DNA from: Kappaphycus alvarezii | Taxonomy: Eukaryota; Rhodophyta; Florideophyceae; Gigartinales; Solieriaceae | DNA length: 64,000 nt | Direction of reading: 5' to 3' | Assembly (NCBI GenBank): GCA_002205965.3 | Contig: NADL03000756.1 | Location: 186,001 to 250,000, forward strand | Part shown: piece by piece, positions 48,229 through 59,899 of the stretch | Position numbering within the stretch: the stretch's first letter is position 1 | Layout of the letters: each line of letters opens with the position of its first letter | Notes under the pieces: model-generated | Database searches by the model: none | Seen by the model: the letters and a program-made list of their open reading frames with translations, nothing else | What the model was told of the DNA's origin: nothing | Translations under genes and position numbers: made by a program

Positions 48229-51200
48229 TCGTGACCGGGGTGGAAATTTAGAGGATCAAAATTTGTCCCTAAGAGATCTAACGCGACCAACGGATACTTA
48301 GGACCTTGCCGACCTGTAGCATGAAACGTTAGACACTATTGAGAATTGAGAACAGAGCTTCAAGCTACGAGAATCTTTGGCTGAGCATATTTGGAACGCA
48401 CAGGGGAATACACAAGGTTGAACTAAATAATGTGCAGGCAACGTCGACTTCAATTGAACGCATAACACAAAATGATACGGCTGCAAGTGGCAGCAGTCCG
48501 CCGTAGTCATCACAGGCGATCAAAATTCATCATTTAAACATGTAATGAAACTTATTCGTTTAGCAAAAATTCATTGCAGACATTTTGGCGATTGGGAGGA
48601 TTTTGAGGCATTCGCCGGAATCGGCCTGGAATTGCAATGTACGTCACAGTGGGAGAAGGTCCACAATAATGCTCAAGAAATAAATTTGAATTACATTCCC
48701 CTTGTCAGGTGTCGAGATTTATCATTCTATTGGTAGTGGAGAGGGTTATAACTATCCTCTGCAACGTGGCTACTAGAAGAAAAGATATTCAGAGCCAACA
48801 GTTTAATCTGAATTCGTTCTATGGCTTGAAATCAAAGCAATAAACGATAAAATGAACCACGATGGATCATTTCTGTCCTTCCTTATCCTGGGTACCATAC
48901 CAAGATTCGCCGCTATCGCGAAAAAGATCCAACCAAGTTGAGATAATGAGGGCCCTAAAGATGTTTTAGGCAGAAACGGAAACAATATCATAAGAGTTGA
49001 GGTTCCATACGTGGTTGAATTCACGGATACAAAATGCTTCTAAGCACCAAATATCTGAAGTTTATAAATCGCCAAATTTTCATCAATCGAGATGGATCAG
49101 AGTTTCGTAACTCTAGGACCAAGGTAATCCCTTCTTTTGAGAATTTTTCGGGACATTAATTTCCATTCATTTTTCGGGTTTCATTCCTCCAAGAGAACCA
49201 GATGCCACTCTAATTCCTTCAAGTCATCTAAATATAAAAAACTACTGGGTTTAATCCAGAAAGAAACTTGGAAGAAAATACTGAAAAAGGATGTAACTGC
49301 AGACTCAAATTTTTGGACCGGAAGGTTCTTATTTCATGTAAAGAATAAAGGTACCGAGCACGACCATTCGAAGGCTATGTTTGCATTTCAGTATTAAATG
49401 GACAAGTACAAAATATTTCTAGTCTACGATGATACTAATATGAACTAAAGTTCAAGAGGAGCTCTAGTGGAGGTATCAGCTTTACTTGGATTCAAAATCT
49501 GTTCACAGGAAATTTAGCAAGGGTAATTACAGTTTAAGGAAACGTTTGAGGAAAAATTACTTGAAACATCCCAAGGAACTTAAACTAACTAGTGCAAACT
49601 TGCTAGAATTAGTTGATCCCTTGTACGGAATTTCGGGCCACGGAGACAACTGAAACAGGAATATGATTCTCCATCTAAAGCAAGACCTATGAAACAGAAC
49701 AATGTTGGTCTTTAAGCTTTTTCCAAACGCGATAGTTTTGAGCTAATAGAAATGATTGGGACGTAAGTAGAATATTACTTGGCATGCGTCAATGGTTAAT
49801 TTAAGAAATTAAGTGAGAAAAATCCAAAATAGTTCGTATCGGGAGAGAGTGTGTGATGGTACATATTCTCCGATGTAAGAGGAAAAAGATAGATTATGGA
49901 TTTGAAATCAGTCAAAAGTAGTATGCAACTAATCTCAAGATACTTTCGTCTGATGTAAATTTCTCTAATTTAGGTCATTAAGACACAAATTGGCTTGGTT
50001 TACACATCCAGGGCCAAAAATATGCTGTGGTGTCCACGTGGCCACTGAGGTGATTGAAAGAAAATTCTTTAAGTATGAAATCAGGTGCTTGAAGAAGATC
50101 GTCTGAAATATGAAAGAAGACCCATTAAATGCCTCTCAATTACTATAAGCTAGACTTCAATACCCGGAGATTAAGGATATTCGCAGACTCTTCCCTTTAC
50201 ACTGGTGGTGAAAACAAGTCGTAACTGTGATACATTTTACTACTTACGGACGTGTCGAATAGATTTCATGTGCTGAGATCCTCAATCCAATAGAGCCGTA
50301 AAGTAACCTGTTCTATCTTGGGTGCAGAGAAGTACGCCTTCGATGCGTCTTACATAATTAAACACGATCCAGATTCAATTCTGGGAACGGAGCTACCCTC
50401 ATCGATGTTCACAGACTTTAATTGCCTATGATAGGTAATCAAGGACTGTTTTTCTGCAGACGGGGAAAAATAATGATGGGTATCCGTGTTTTTCTCCACG
50501 CCTATTGTAGAAATGAGATATATTAACTCGGTTTTGTAATAACTTAGAACAATTTTGCTGATAAATTTACGGGGAGACAGAAAATAAGAAACCCTAACAA
50601 GAGTTTTCTCCCAAAAATGTGTGATTTGCCAGTTGAACTACAAGTTACACGATCTAAGGATAATGTTGTATTCCACAGGTTCACCTATCTGTGTGACGTG
50701 TTATTTCACAGGCCTTACAGTTTTACACGAATTTATTGAATCTACTGTAGACTCAAACCACCGTTAATCCCATAAAAGGTTTAATAGTAACGTTTCTGTC
50801 TTATAATTTTCCTTTGCAGTTCTTGAAATAACGTTTTAACCCATTGGTACACTTGAAATAGTTAGGGGAGAGTTGCAAACTGGGATATTTTACTACTGAT
50901 TTACCAATCAAAAGTTTCCTTGCCATTCCATTCCACTTGGGCCAATGCCAGTCCTACATGTTCTCAGAGTTTGTCATTTGGAATGAATGCAAGTTCTGGA
51001 AGCGCTATTTACGATACTATCAGAGCTGATTTACGGGAAAAATTTGCATATGGTATCATTCGACTACATTTCCTATCAAAAATTAGTTATCCATTGTTCT
51101 ACATAAACCCTGGTTTGGAGCGGCCGGCGTAAGCCAAAAAGCCAGACAAAACCCAAGTTTCAAACCAAGGTCAACCCAGATCTTCTCGAGTGCGCTTAAA

Positions 51201-51240
51201 ACATAGATATAATAGAAAAAAGATAGGCATAAGAGAGAGT
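48229..51240. other. decayed sequence, no gene called
   Basis: About 3 kb of AT-rich sequence with short ORFs only. A plus-strand 86-residue ORF (49137-49397) is Lys/Phe-rich and unrecognised. Probably eroded transposon DNA. Confidence 0.35.
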
Positions 51241-51615
51241 ACACAGTACAGATATATATTTAATACAATCTTTCGTAGTATTGGCTACGGCACTCTTCTT
51301 TTAGGTTGCTATTCTACTGTATCTATGCAGTATATATCTTATTGATATTTATGTTTTGTTTGAGGCCACATAATCTGTAGATACTTATGGATACCTTGCC
51401 CAGTAATATCTTTATTATAGTAGACACAGCTCCCCGTGTATGCCGGAGCTACAATACAGTGTCAGGATTGTGTACACGTATTGTGATTACATTTGGGGAG
51501 TAAGGAGGGCAACCAATTCATCTATCTTCAACCTATACCTTGCTATCATAAACACTTTTGTTTTTTTTCAGAGTCGCACTCAAGCGCCAATCTATTCTTT
51601 CTACCTTTAAATTCC
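51241..51615 (+). repeat. degenerate direct repeat, copy B (LTR-like)
   Basis: Partner of 43484-43840 in the same orientation. Shared blocks run in the same order to CAGAGTCGCACTCAAGCGCC near 51590. Directly after it a 67-residue plus-strand ORF (51622-51825) starts MKFQLKANSQDKKKSNPQEG, polar and basic at first, but not identifiable as gag. Confidence 0.6.
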
Positions 51616-51829
51616 AAATAAATGAAGTTCCAACTGAAAGCCAATTCCCAGGACAAAAAGAAGTCAAACCCCCAGGAAGGTGTTAAATCTGCGGTCAACA
51701 TAACAGGCCTGAATTTAAAGCCTCCCGTGACGCTTCTAGTATGCCTTTCAAGCCTTCCTGCCCAGTTCTTTGATGTTATTAAGCACATAACAGGATATTA
51801 TTCATGCCTACTGGCATTTGGATGAATCT

Positions 51830-52850
51830 TGCCCGCTGTTAAAGATTATCGCCTTCATCGTCTTATGGTCTAATAGGACCCTCCCGCAAAAGAAATTCAC
51901 AGACGATATCCAAGAAACAGTGTGAGGCTAGACTTCCGCAAAAGATATCAGCTGAATAGAATTGAGATTATCGATGGCCCTCCCCGAAGCCAAGGACTGA
52001 GTACATTGGGTCCCCTTCGTAGGCCCCAAAGCAGACATCGAGCCACGCGCTTCCGCAGAAGTTTCCGAAGACTTCCTCTTAGATTGTTCGCAAGGAACGG
52101 AGTGAGTCTTTGGACATTAAAATCAGGTGACCATCCTGGGTTAAGACCTACCAAAGTCTGCCAGAGAACCTGCCATTAAACTCCAGCCTCAAGGAAAAAC
52201 GCAAAAAGACCCCAAAAAAGACCCGAGATTCGCGGAGTGGGATCTAAAGGAAGGACCTATTTATTCGATGTAATCTCTATCAAACATCTTGCTCCTCACA
52301 TAAATGAGTTCGCTGGTTCAAAAATTTTACGCAAGTAAACGCAGCGAGGGCTGCAAAATATTGGAAGTACGAAGAGCTCATTGCAACTTCTGCGAGATCC
52401 AGTTTCGTCCCAATTTCTATATTTACACTTCAAGTTTGGCATCTAACTATATATGTGATGATAACTGATATTGCTCAGAACGTAGCTGCTCAAGTTATTC
52501 AAACTTATAGTGAGATTCATTGGGTCCTCAAGCAAAGAAACGCTGCAGCGGCTGTGAAATCAAACGCTGCGTGACTTATGTCCTGTCTAAGGTCGATATT
52601 CTGAGGGATTCTGTGTATGTCAAATGCGGCTGACTATCAGGTAGGTTCCCTACTTGAGAAAAGATTTGAACATTATAAAAAGTTAACCACCCCGCCCGTC
52701 CCAGTTTAGCACCTGATATTTCTTGGTACGGCTCAAATACTGTCAAGCACCACTGTTTGAACCGGGAACCTTATAGCAGAAAGGCGGATATTCGGAAATC
52801 CTGGACGTCCACGGGGACAACCTTCAATACACCGCAGATAAGGCACTCAG
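51830..52850. other. no supported gene
   Basis: Basic low-complexity ORFs only (plus 51922-52179, Arg-rich). Possibly decayed upstream parts of the LINE that follows. Confidence 0.3.
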
Positions 52851-52861
52851 CAGATCTACTG

Positions 52862-53275
52862 CCGCGATGACCAGGTCGCTTTACAGGGTAACGATCTCAA
52901 CTTCCTAGCGAGGCATACCGTCATCGAGCCTCCGTCGCACAGTGTGAACACAACATGAGGACAGGAATAAAGGAGACGGATACAACCAGCCGCTCAGATA
53001 ACTTAGATGTTACTTTCATGAACCCACTGGACCCTTCAAGCTATGAAAATAATAGGAGGTTGTAGTCGGATTACCTGGTTGGAACAGGCTCGCCCCCGTT
53101 CCTATTCTCTCACATCCAGGAAGTGGCACGATCGGTAGCCAACCGAGCCTTGGACCAATGTTACACGATGATGGCGATTCTCCTTCAAAGACACGCCTCG
53201 TTGATGGTCACCTACGCCGCGGCCTGTATCTCGACTAGCGTATCAGCTTATTTCTAGCTGGTGTAAACGATCCAT
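52862..53275 (+). pseudogene. second LINE, restriction-like endonuclease remnant
   Basis: The plus strand reads DLNFLARHTVIEPPSHSV, then after a frame break DTTSRSDNLDVTFMNPLDPS, matching LARAARHPVVEPRHGLHRT and DFFDVTFVNPLAPS of the LINE at 36214-36765. A C-terminal block VARSVANRALDQCYTMMAIL follows to a stop near 53255. This is an inverted, diverged relative of that element. Confidence 0.6.
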
Positions 53276-53434
53276 TATTTTCATGCAGATCCTGCCTTCT
53301 AGTTTGAATGCAAGTTCACCGGACCCATAATCTGATTATCTCACAGTAGACCAACCCAACTGACCCTTTGGCCCTTTTTCACCTCCTGATTAGGACCTTT
53401 ACACCCTTCTAGAGATTGAAAGCTGCCCAGGCTA

Positions 53435-53695
53435 GCAGGCTACGAAAAAATCAGGCGGTTAAATCTTTGTTACCTGGTAGAGACAAGTTTGTCCCTGTTA
53501 CTATTTCTACGCTCGGAAGGTGGCACCCCTATGCGGTCTTTTCAATCAAGTGGTGCTATCGGTAGCCAACCGAGCCCTGGACCAATACTATACGGTGTTA
53601 ATGATTTTCCCTGAACGATATGCCGCCCTGATAGTAACCTCCAGCGCGACTTGCTTGTTGATGGGCTACCAGCTACTTTTTACTAGATAAAAAGT
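53435..53695 (+). pseudogene. tandem second LINE 3' end
   Basis: Repeats the end of the preceding unit: VLSVANRALDQYYTVLMIFP aligns with RSVANRALDQCYTMMAILLQ, and the DNA shares ATCGGTAGCCAACCGAGCC. The copy ends at a stop after YQLLFTR. Spacing to the first unit is about 420 bases. Confidence 0.6.
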
Positions 53696-54139
53696 AGCTA
53701 ATAGCCCCAATCTGTTATTCGCACTGTACTGTATTGCTTATCTCAATCATGGTTTGAAAGCATATTCATAGGACTTCCAACCTTTACATTACTCGCAGTA
53801 AGCCATCCCCTCTCACTACGTTCCCCTTTTGAAACAACCCATCCCTGTATTGGAGGCGTAGCAAGGAAAATGCAGTAATTGATCCAGAATATTTGTGACG
53901 CGGTTCCGAGTTTTTTACTCAATGGAAACTGCAGCTTCAAGGCTTTATGTTACATGCGAGGGATGGTTTTTCGTGGATGTAAATTTTGATTGGGCACAGA
54001 CAGTGAAGCAAGTATTGCGAGAAAATCACAGAAGAAAAGGCGTCGGCTTACCACCGCTTACAAGGGTAATCGTGAGTTTTTCAATGTAAGGTTGATCCAA
54101 TTTTCAGTATGCCCTTGAACATACTGATAGGAGAAATTG

Positions 54140-56170
54140 GCAGGGATTAGATTTTCAGAACTGATTATCCTAGAGCGGAGGTGTTGCAAGCGAAAAAGTG
54201 CTGCCGAAGTAGAATGGTGAGAACACGACAAGTTTGGATACGGACGAAGTTTCAAGGGGCTACAAGTTAGTACAGAAGGGGCACCGTATACCAAATATGC
54301 ACGGTAGCTAACGTAAAAGGGCTTCTTGGATCATTTATTGACTTTCAAATTCCCAATTATTTGGGTCTGCTCTTGAAGTTGCCTCCCAAGTTTCTCAGCA
54401 TCTCCTAAAGGGAAAGTTTTATTCATTTTTTTAAGATAGAATTTTCGGCTAACCCTAGAGTTTGACATAAGCATGCTAAATACCATTAGAGGCATCAAAG
54501 GGAATCTTTTGGACGAGAACGACTAACAGTAGATATTATCAGGATAAATATCGTATAAATTCCTGACAATCTTCGTCCTCGAGATCACAGACAAACATTT
54601 ACTCCAAAATAATTGTTCCTCCAATGCAGTCCATCCAAATTCTTTCGGATGTCCCAGAATGATAAATAGCCTCTTCGGACATATCAAGGTCCTCCATTAA
54701 CTGTCAATGGCCCTCAACTCGCGCTATACCCCCAACAGAGGATTCTTAAGTTATTATTACACCCTAAATCTCCTCTCCGTTCTCCACAGAAACTCCTCCA
54801 CGGCTGTACACCAGTGGCTCCCGTGATTTCACCTAATCATTGTCATCTTCGTATCCCTCCCTATCAGCCTCATCCTTCTCCGGCTCCTCTACCTCTTCCG
54901 TCTCCTCTGTTTTCTCTTCCTTCCCTGCCTCCTCTATAAATTGGAGACGAAATTACTCCCGAACGCGTTATCTGTCCATTTGTCAAAGGTACTCCTCGTA
55001 TTCAGTTGTCCCATTGGCCATCAAAGCCAGGCGGCTGATGGCACGGTGGACTTCGAATGATTTGGCGATGGTGAGGGGGGGGCATGAGTTAGTCATGTTG
55101 AGGACAAATTTGATGATTCAATGGGGTTGTTGATGGCAGTGATGTTTGAGCTATAGTACCGTTAGGCTTCACCCGTGCTACTTTGCGGACGTCTCAGGTC
55201 GGTAACGGGAGGATGCCGGTAGCGTGGTAGAGAATAGAGCCGAGGTCTTTTACCTGCGAGGTATCACCGAGCGTAATGGCAAGGGAAACATAACGGAGAG
55301 GTTGATTCACTCTCGGGACGTTCTGACTGGGCGTCGGTTCGGGGAAATACGCATAGAGGGTGACGGCACAATAGAAACCAAAAGGAACCAGTACAGGGCG
55401 GAGTAACCGAAAGGAAAAAGGTAAGTAACAAAAGCAGACGGGTTGCTCCGGGGTCAAAGGGTGTTTACCGTTTACTTCGCGGACACTGGAAGGAGAGAGC
55501 AGTTAAATATCTGCTAAGTCTGCCCTGGACTTGACTGAGCCTAGCACTGGAACCTAATGGTCCTGTGCATGCTAGCAACAATTTCTGAAACTACGTACGC
55601 ATTACAATAAAAACCTACTGTACAGTCAAACTGTTACCGTCCTTATCGTGCGGGGTACACCCATGGGTACACTGTACAGCAATGTTACTGTCCGGGTTTG
55701 CTACGCGCCATGCAAAGCCATTTCTGTCATCCGTTCAGTACCACTACACCACAACGTTGCTTCAACGACGTTGCTATTAAACATAAAATAGGATAATGTC
55801 TTCGAAAATTTTCACGACCTTGGGCGAAATAGAGAAATACAGGGGAAAAAGGGGGGGTTCTTTATTGAGATTTATAAATTGGCTGGAAACCATTTGTAGT
55901 TGTAGATCTGAATACCATGTTAAATACATGTACCGATGGTCGAAGCAATGTACAAATCATTTCTGCCGAATTCTAGCGCCAGCAAAAGTCTGATGCAAAG
56001 CAATGTTGCACTTGTGATTTTACATGCATTACACGTAGATCCAATAACAAAAAGCTGCTCGATAAAATATCGGAACTGAATGCCAAACAAAATATTAAGA
56101 ATGGAATCGTGCAGTGAATCTAGATTCATAAAGAAAACGGACTTTAGGATTTTCTTGAAAGATATGGTAG
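54140..56170. repeat. 1.5-kb dispersed repeat, copy 3, interrupted
   Basis: Aligns with copies 1 and 2 at 54140-55150 and resumes at about 55765 to 56170. On the minus strand ATG 55096 opens MTNSCPPLTIAKSFEVHRAI, aligning with MTNLRPSRTIAKSYRGRRPL of copy 1, and DMSEEAIYHSGTSERIWMDC near 54660 aligns with the C-terminal block. Stops interrupt the frame. Confidence 0.65.
55150..55765. other. 610-bp insertion inside repeat copy 3
   Basis: Sequence absent from copies 1 and 2. It is GC-richer in its first half and holds TACTGTACAGTC and CACTGTACAGC words near 55616 and 55670. GCTACTTTGCGGAC near 55178 and TTTACTTCGCGGAC near 55471 are similar direct repeats about 290 bases apart. Possibly a small non-autonomous element. 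Confidence 0.4.
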
Positions 56171-56734
56171 TACGACTTGTTTGAAGAAGGAGAAGCGTGG
56201 TAAACTCAGAGGGTCGCTGTTGTGTACGATTTGGAATGAGGGGGACACTTGGGCGAAGTACTATATGAACATGGAAATCTCAAGGGTAACAAGAGGGGAA
56301 TAGCGGCAATGGAATTAGTCGGAGGGTTGGAAGGGTCGGAGGTGCGGGGGTGCGGGGGTCGAGATGTCTGTGGCACATAAGTACTGTGTCGTACCTCGCC
56401 AGCACTGTATGCCCCCGACAACCTAACGTAGCACACGTGCCTGCTTCTAGAAACTTCGCTGGTACTGTTCTGTAGCTCGTTTATTTTGGTACTGTACAGT
56501 GCGGTTAAAACACCACTAGCGAGCGGGAGAGTAGAGAGAGAGAAGGGTACAACAGCATCAACACTTTTCCACATTCCAGCACCCCTCGCATCCCTTCTCC
56601 GATCACCATCACCCCTTCCCTCGCGTCACTCTCCCTTCCCACAACTCGCGCGCGACCCTACACTAGCGCTCTCAACAGTCGCCCAATGGACAGCGATGGG
56701 ATCGCCGGTGGAGAGCGTTGATGATCGTCAGGTC

Positions 56735-57007
56735 AGAAGGGGGAAGGTTTGGGTGTTTTGCTCTTGGAAGATACATCCGATCTATCCCATGGTTTTCCAG
56801 ACAACCACAATCGACTCAAAAAGGGTGTACCGACACAGTAATGGGGAAGGAATTACGCCCCTAAAAAGCTACCTTCAGGCCAGCCATCAAGCAGGCCGCA
56901 TTGGACATGACGGCTGCTGCGGCGTGCCTTTGCATCAAAACCCCCGAACCTCTCCGTACGTCTCCAATGCCCTCACGGTCGCGTTCCTTCCCACGTCATT
57001 TAGCACA
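56735..57007 (-). repeat. LINE 3'-tail repeat, copy B
   Basis: Highly similar to 35895-36165 and in the same orientation. Similarity ends sharply after CACGTCATTTAGCAC at 57007, consistent with a severely 5'-truncated insertion. Confidence 0.8.
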
Positions 57008-57319
57008 GGTCAGAAGAGATCGACCATGGTTGATGATCCGAGTGTAATGGGGCGAGTGACTTCTAGACTATTTATACTACTGTACGCAAGTTGCCTTTCT
57101 GTGCAGTACAATCCCAATGATTTCAGGATGTCTTGAAAGCCAAACAACGCTCATTAGTTATTTGAAAAAGACAGCGAAACCTCACAGAACCTACAAGTAA
57201 AAAACGAGGCAACAAATTGCGAGTGTGAGAGTTTGTAATCATCTCTTTCTACCGCTTATGCTATAAACTGTCATCATCAGAGAAGAGAATACAGCTGCAA
57301 TGACTTCAGTAGGACAGTC

Positions 57320-58461
57320 TTAAAAGGCAGAGCACTGTCCGTCGGCGAGGATTGTTACTGTATTACCAGATCCAGTTGGAGCGGGACCGTTGTCCGAACA
57401 TGACAAAACTTCAAATGTATTGTCTGTGATCGTGACGCCCCCAGTATTCTTCACCACGGAGGCCTCCAGTACATTATTATTACTTATCTCAACGGCACCA
57501 TTGTTTTCAATGAAGAAGGGGATACCTCAGAGTTCCCGGAGAAGACCACTGACCCACTATTCAAGTTGATACTTGCTGATTCATTCTTAAAAGTTGAGCT
57601 GTTAATGATACGGCGTTGTTCATTAAATTGAGACATCCCCTTCGAAGGATGAGTCAGAAATGCTGACATCGCCTGAATTTTCGAGTATCCCCACATCGCT
57701 GTCAGTGGTGACGTTCAAGAAGCTGATTGTTCCTGTACCCTTCTGGACCAATATATCGGATATAATGGATGACGTAATCAAAACATCTCCCATTTGCTCT
57801 TCAATTAAGACATCTCCTGAAGCTATGGTGCTACCTTCAAGATTCACGTCTCCTGTTCCCTTTGACACGCTCACTGTCCCACTTAAGAGCGAAGGAGCAC
57901 ACGCACTACCAGCGCTCGCTAACAAGTCACCCGTCCTCTCTATGAATGAAACAGACCCCATTATGTTTGCCCCGCAAAGAATCACATCGCCTGATCCACC
58001 TTCAGTAGCTCCGTTCGTGATAGAACCCCCATCTATATCGATAGATCCCGACATTTTGCTCTCAATGCTGCTGCTCATTCCTGATAAAACAAAAGACCCT
58101 GAGTTTTCCAGTTTCACAGATGAAACCACGGCGTTCGATGTTATTCGCAATGTCGCGGATGGGGAGTTATTGAAAAGAACATTGCCAAGAACTGTTGTCG
58201 TTCCTGCAGGTGAATATCACCAGCGTTATCAGCCTGAATGCTCCCGAAAATCTGGGTCATTCCGTTACTGACTAATCTCCCGCCTCCAGACACGGTTACT
58301 GAACCGGTCACAGTTGCTGCTTGCAAGGTACAGAGCCCTCCCGACACAGACAAATCTGAAAATGTTCCACTAACCGGCCCACTGCATATCGTTTGGGCCA
58401 AGCATTGTGCGCACAACAGCAAGGGCAGTAGCACAAGCACGGAGAAAATACTGTTGTTCAT
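57320..58461 (-). CDS. secreted beta-solenoid-like repeat protein, frame-disrupted
   Basis: ATG 58461 opens MNNSIFSVLVLLPLLLCAQC, a clear signal peptide (cleavage likely after CLA). The mature protein is Gly/Ser/Val/Asp-rich with short repeats of the type GDV-I--S-I-S--V-V, for example GTGDVNLEGSTIASGDVLI and LENSGDVSISDSSFEGDV, a pattern expected for a right-handed beta-helix. The end, SGNTVTILADGQCSAF, stops at 57320. Cysteines lie only near the two ends. Three one-base frame changes (near 58185, 57642 and 57530) break an otherwise continuous ~380-residue protein. No family is recognised; an adhesin or cell-surface role is inference. Confidence 0.6.
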
Positions 58462-59088
58462 GGCTGTTGGGAGATGTGTAGTCTTCTCTAAGCTGACCGG
58501 AGAGTTCGATATGCAAACGTTGCCGTACCCCCAACATTGCGGTCGGGTCACGTACGAATGACCTTATGTAGCCTATTCTTCTCATGATTGCATTGTAGAG
58601 TGAAAACACTTAGCGAGGCAGAAGCGGTTGCAATTATTCTGATCTATGCTGTTCCTCAGCAGTGCGGCCCCATTTTGACATAGCATTCTCAAAATTATAA
58701 TACCAAAATGAATGCGAAAGTTTGAATTGGCCACAGTTTGCTCTCAGCCGTAGACCCCAAGCGAATAATCTGGAGAAGCAAGCTCATTTTCGTTGCTTTT
58801 TGCACTCCCTTGTTCAGAAGCTTGTGACTCCACAAGCACATATCCGACGTATTACAGCTCTGTCGACCTATGTGTACATTACATTATTCTAGGAAAGTGC
58901 ATTTTACCTCTCAATTAAGAATGCTGTATCGGTTTTGATAGGGGAATTCATCATGTTGATGGGAATAGTTGTCGGCTGACCACTAGAATTTCGTATTTCA
59001 TTGGACAGATCCAAACCAGAAAGGGTTTTTGGGAGTTTACGTACAGTGCAGTGCACATGTCTAACAGGTATGAGGTGTTTTTCATAGC

Positions 59089-59445
59089 TCAATGAGTTGT
59101 CTGAGTCATGCCGTAATGCATACTGTAGTTTTCGTAACCAAATTTACGAACTACAGTATCTCTTGATCCCTGTACAGATTTGTACCCCTCCTTGAGCACA
59201 TTCAGTAGACGTCCCACAGCAGCCGCAGAACTAGCAGCATGCGGAGATACTTTTGACAAGGATTGCAACACCTCGAAACCTAGTCCAAGCCGACTTTGAA
59301 TTGCAGGGTAGATTAAAATACTACCGCAAACACACATATTTTGAATTGACGATAATCTCTTTTGCCGTGGGATACATCCCGCCAGAGCAAGCGGCACTGG
59401 AAGTGCGTTGCCTTTTAGCATATGGGCATTTCTAGCCACAAGCAA
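59089..59445 (-). CDS. small unrecognised ORF
   Basis: A 118-residue open frame containing HAASSAAAVGRLLNVLKEGY, helical and plausibly protein-like, with no signal peptide or known domain. No neighbours suggest a role, and it may be a chance ORF. Confidence 0.2.
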   Translation of the reverse strand: MLVARNAHMLKGNALPVPLALAGCIPRQKRLSSIQNMCVCGSILIYPAIQSRLGLGFEVLQSLSKVSPHAASSAAAVGRLLNVLKEGYKSVQGSRDTVVRKFGYENYSMHYGMTQTTH

Positions 59446-59714
59446 GGGGCCTGAGAAGACCTACCGGGGATTTTGGGGACTCACCGCACTGCAGACCTAA
59501 TTATTATCACGTGTTCACAGGCAAACCCTCTGCTGACATTGCAATTTTCTAATACAATTCTCCAATCGGTGTTTCTCTACAGCTGTAGAAGTTATGTCTT
59601 ACATCTCACATCTAAATTAATGTGATTCTCTCTGAGGAGAGTATTGATTAGCTGCACTTTGAGAAACTACCGAAGAAAATTAGCGACAAATCCTCGGCAA
59701 GTACAGTATGATCG

Positions 59715-59897
59715 AATATATCTTCCAAGGGTAAAACACAAAACCTTTGGCTGGCCTGAAGGTAGCATTTTAGGAAGCGTAGTTCCTTCCCCATTACGCT
59801 GTAGGTATACCCTTTTTGAGTCGATTGCGGTTGTCTGGAAAACCATGGGATAGGTCGGAAATATCTTCCAACAGTAAGACACCCAAACGTTTTCCCC
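59715..59897 (+). repeat. LINE 3'-tail repeat, copy C (inverted)
   Basis: The reverse complement matches the 35895-36165 copy through GGCTGGCCTGAAGGTAGCAT, CTTCCCCATTACG and TGTCTGGAAAACCATGGGAT. It is shorter and more diverged than copy B. Confidence 0.75.
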
Positions 59898-59899
59898 AA

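Noticed and set aside
56486..57136. 216-residue plus-strand ORF
   Set aside because: It runs through the non-coding LINE 3' tail copy B in antisense and has no domain.
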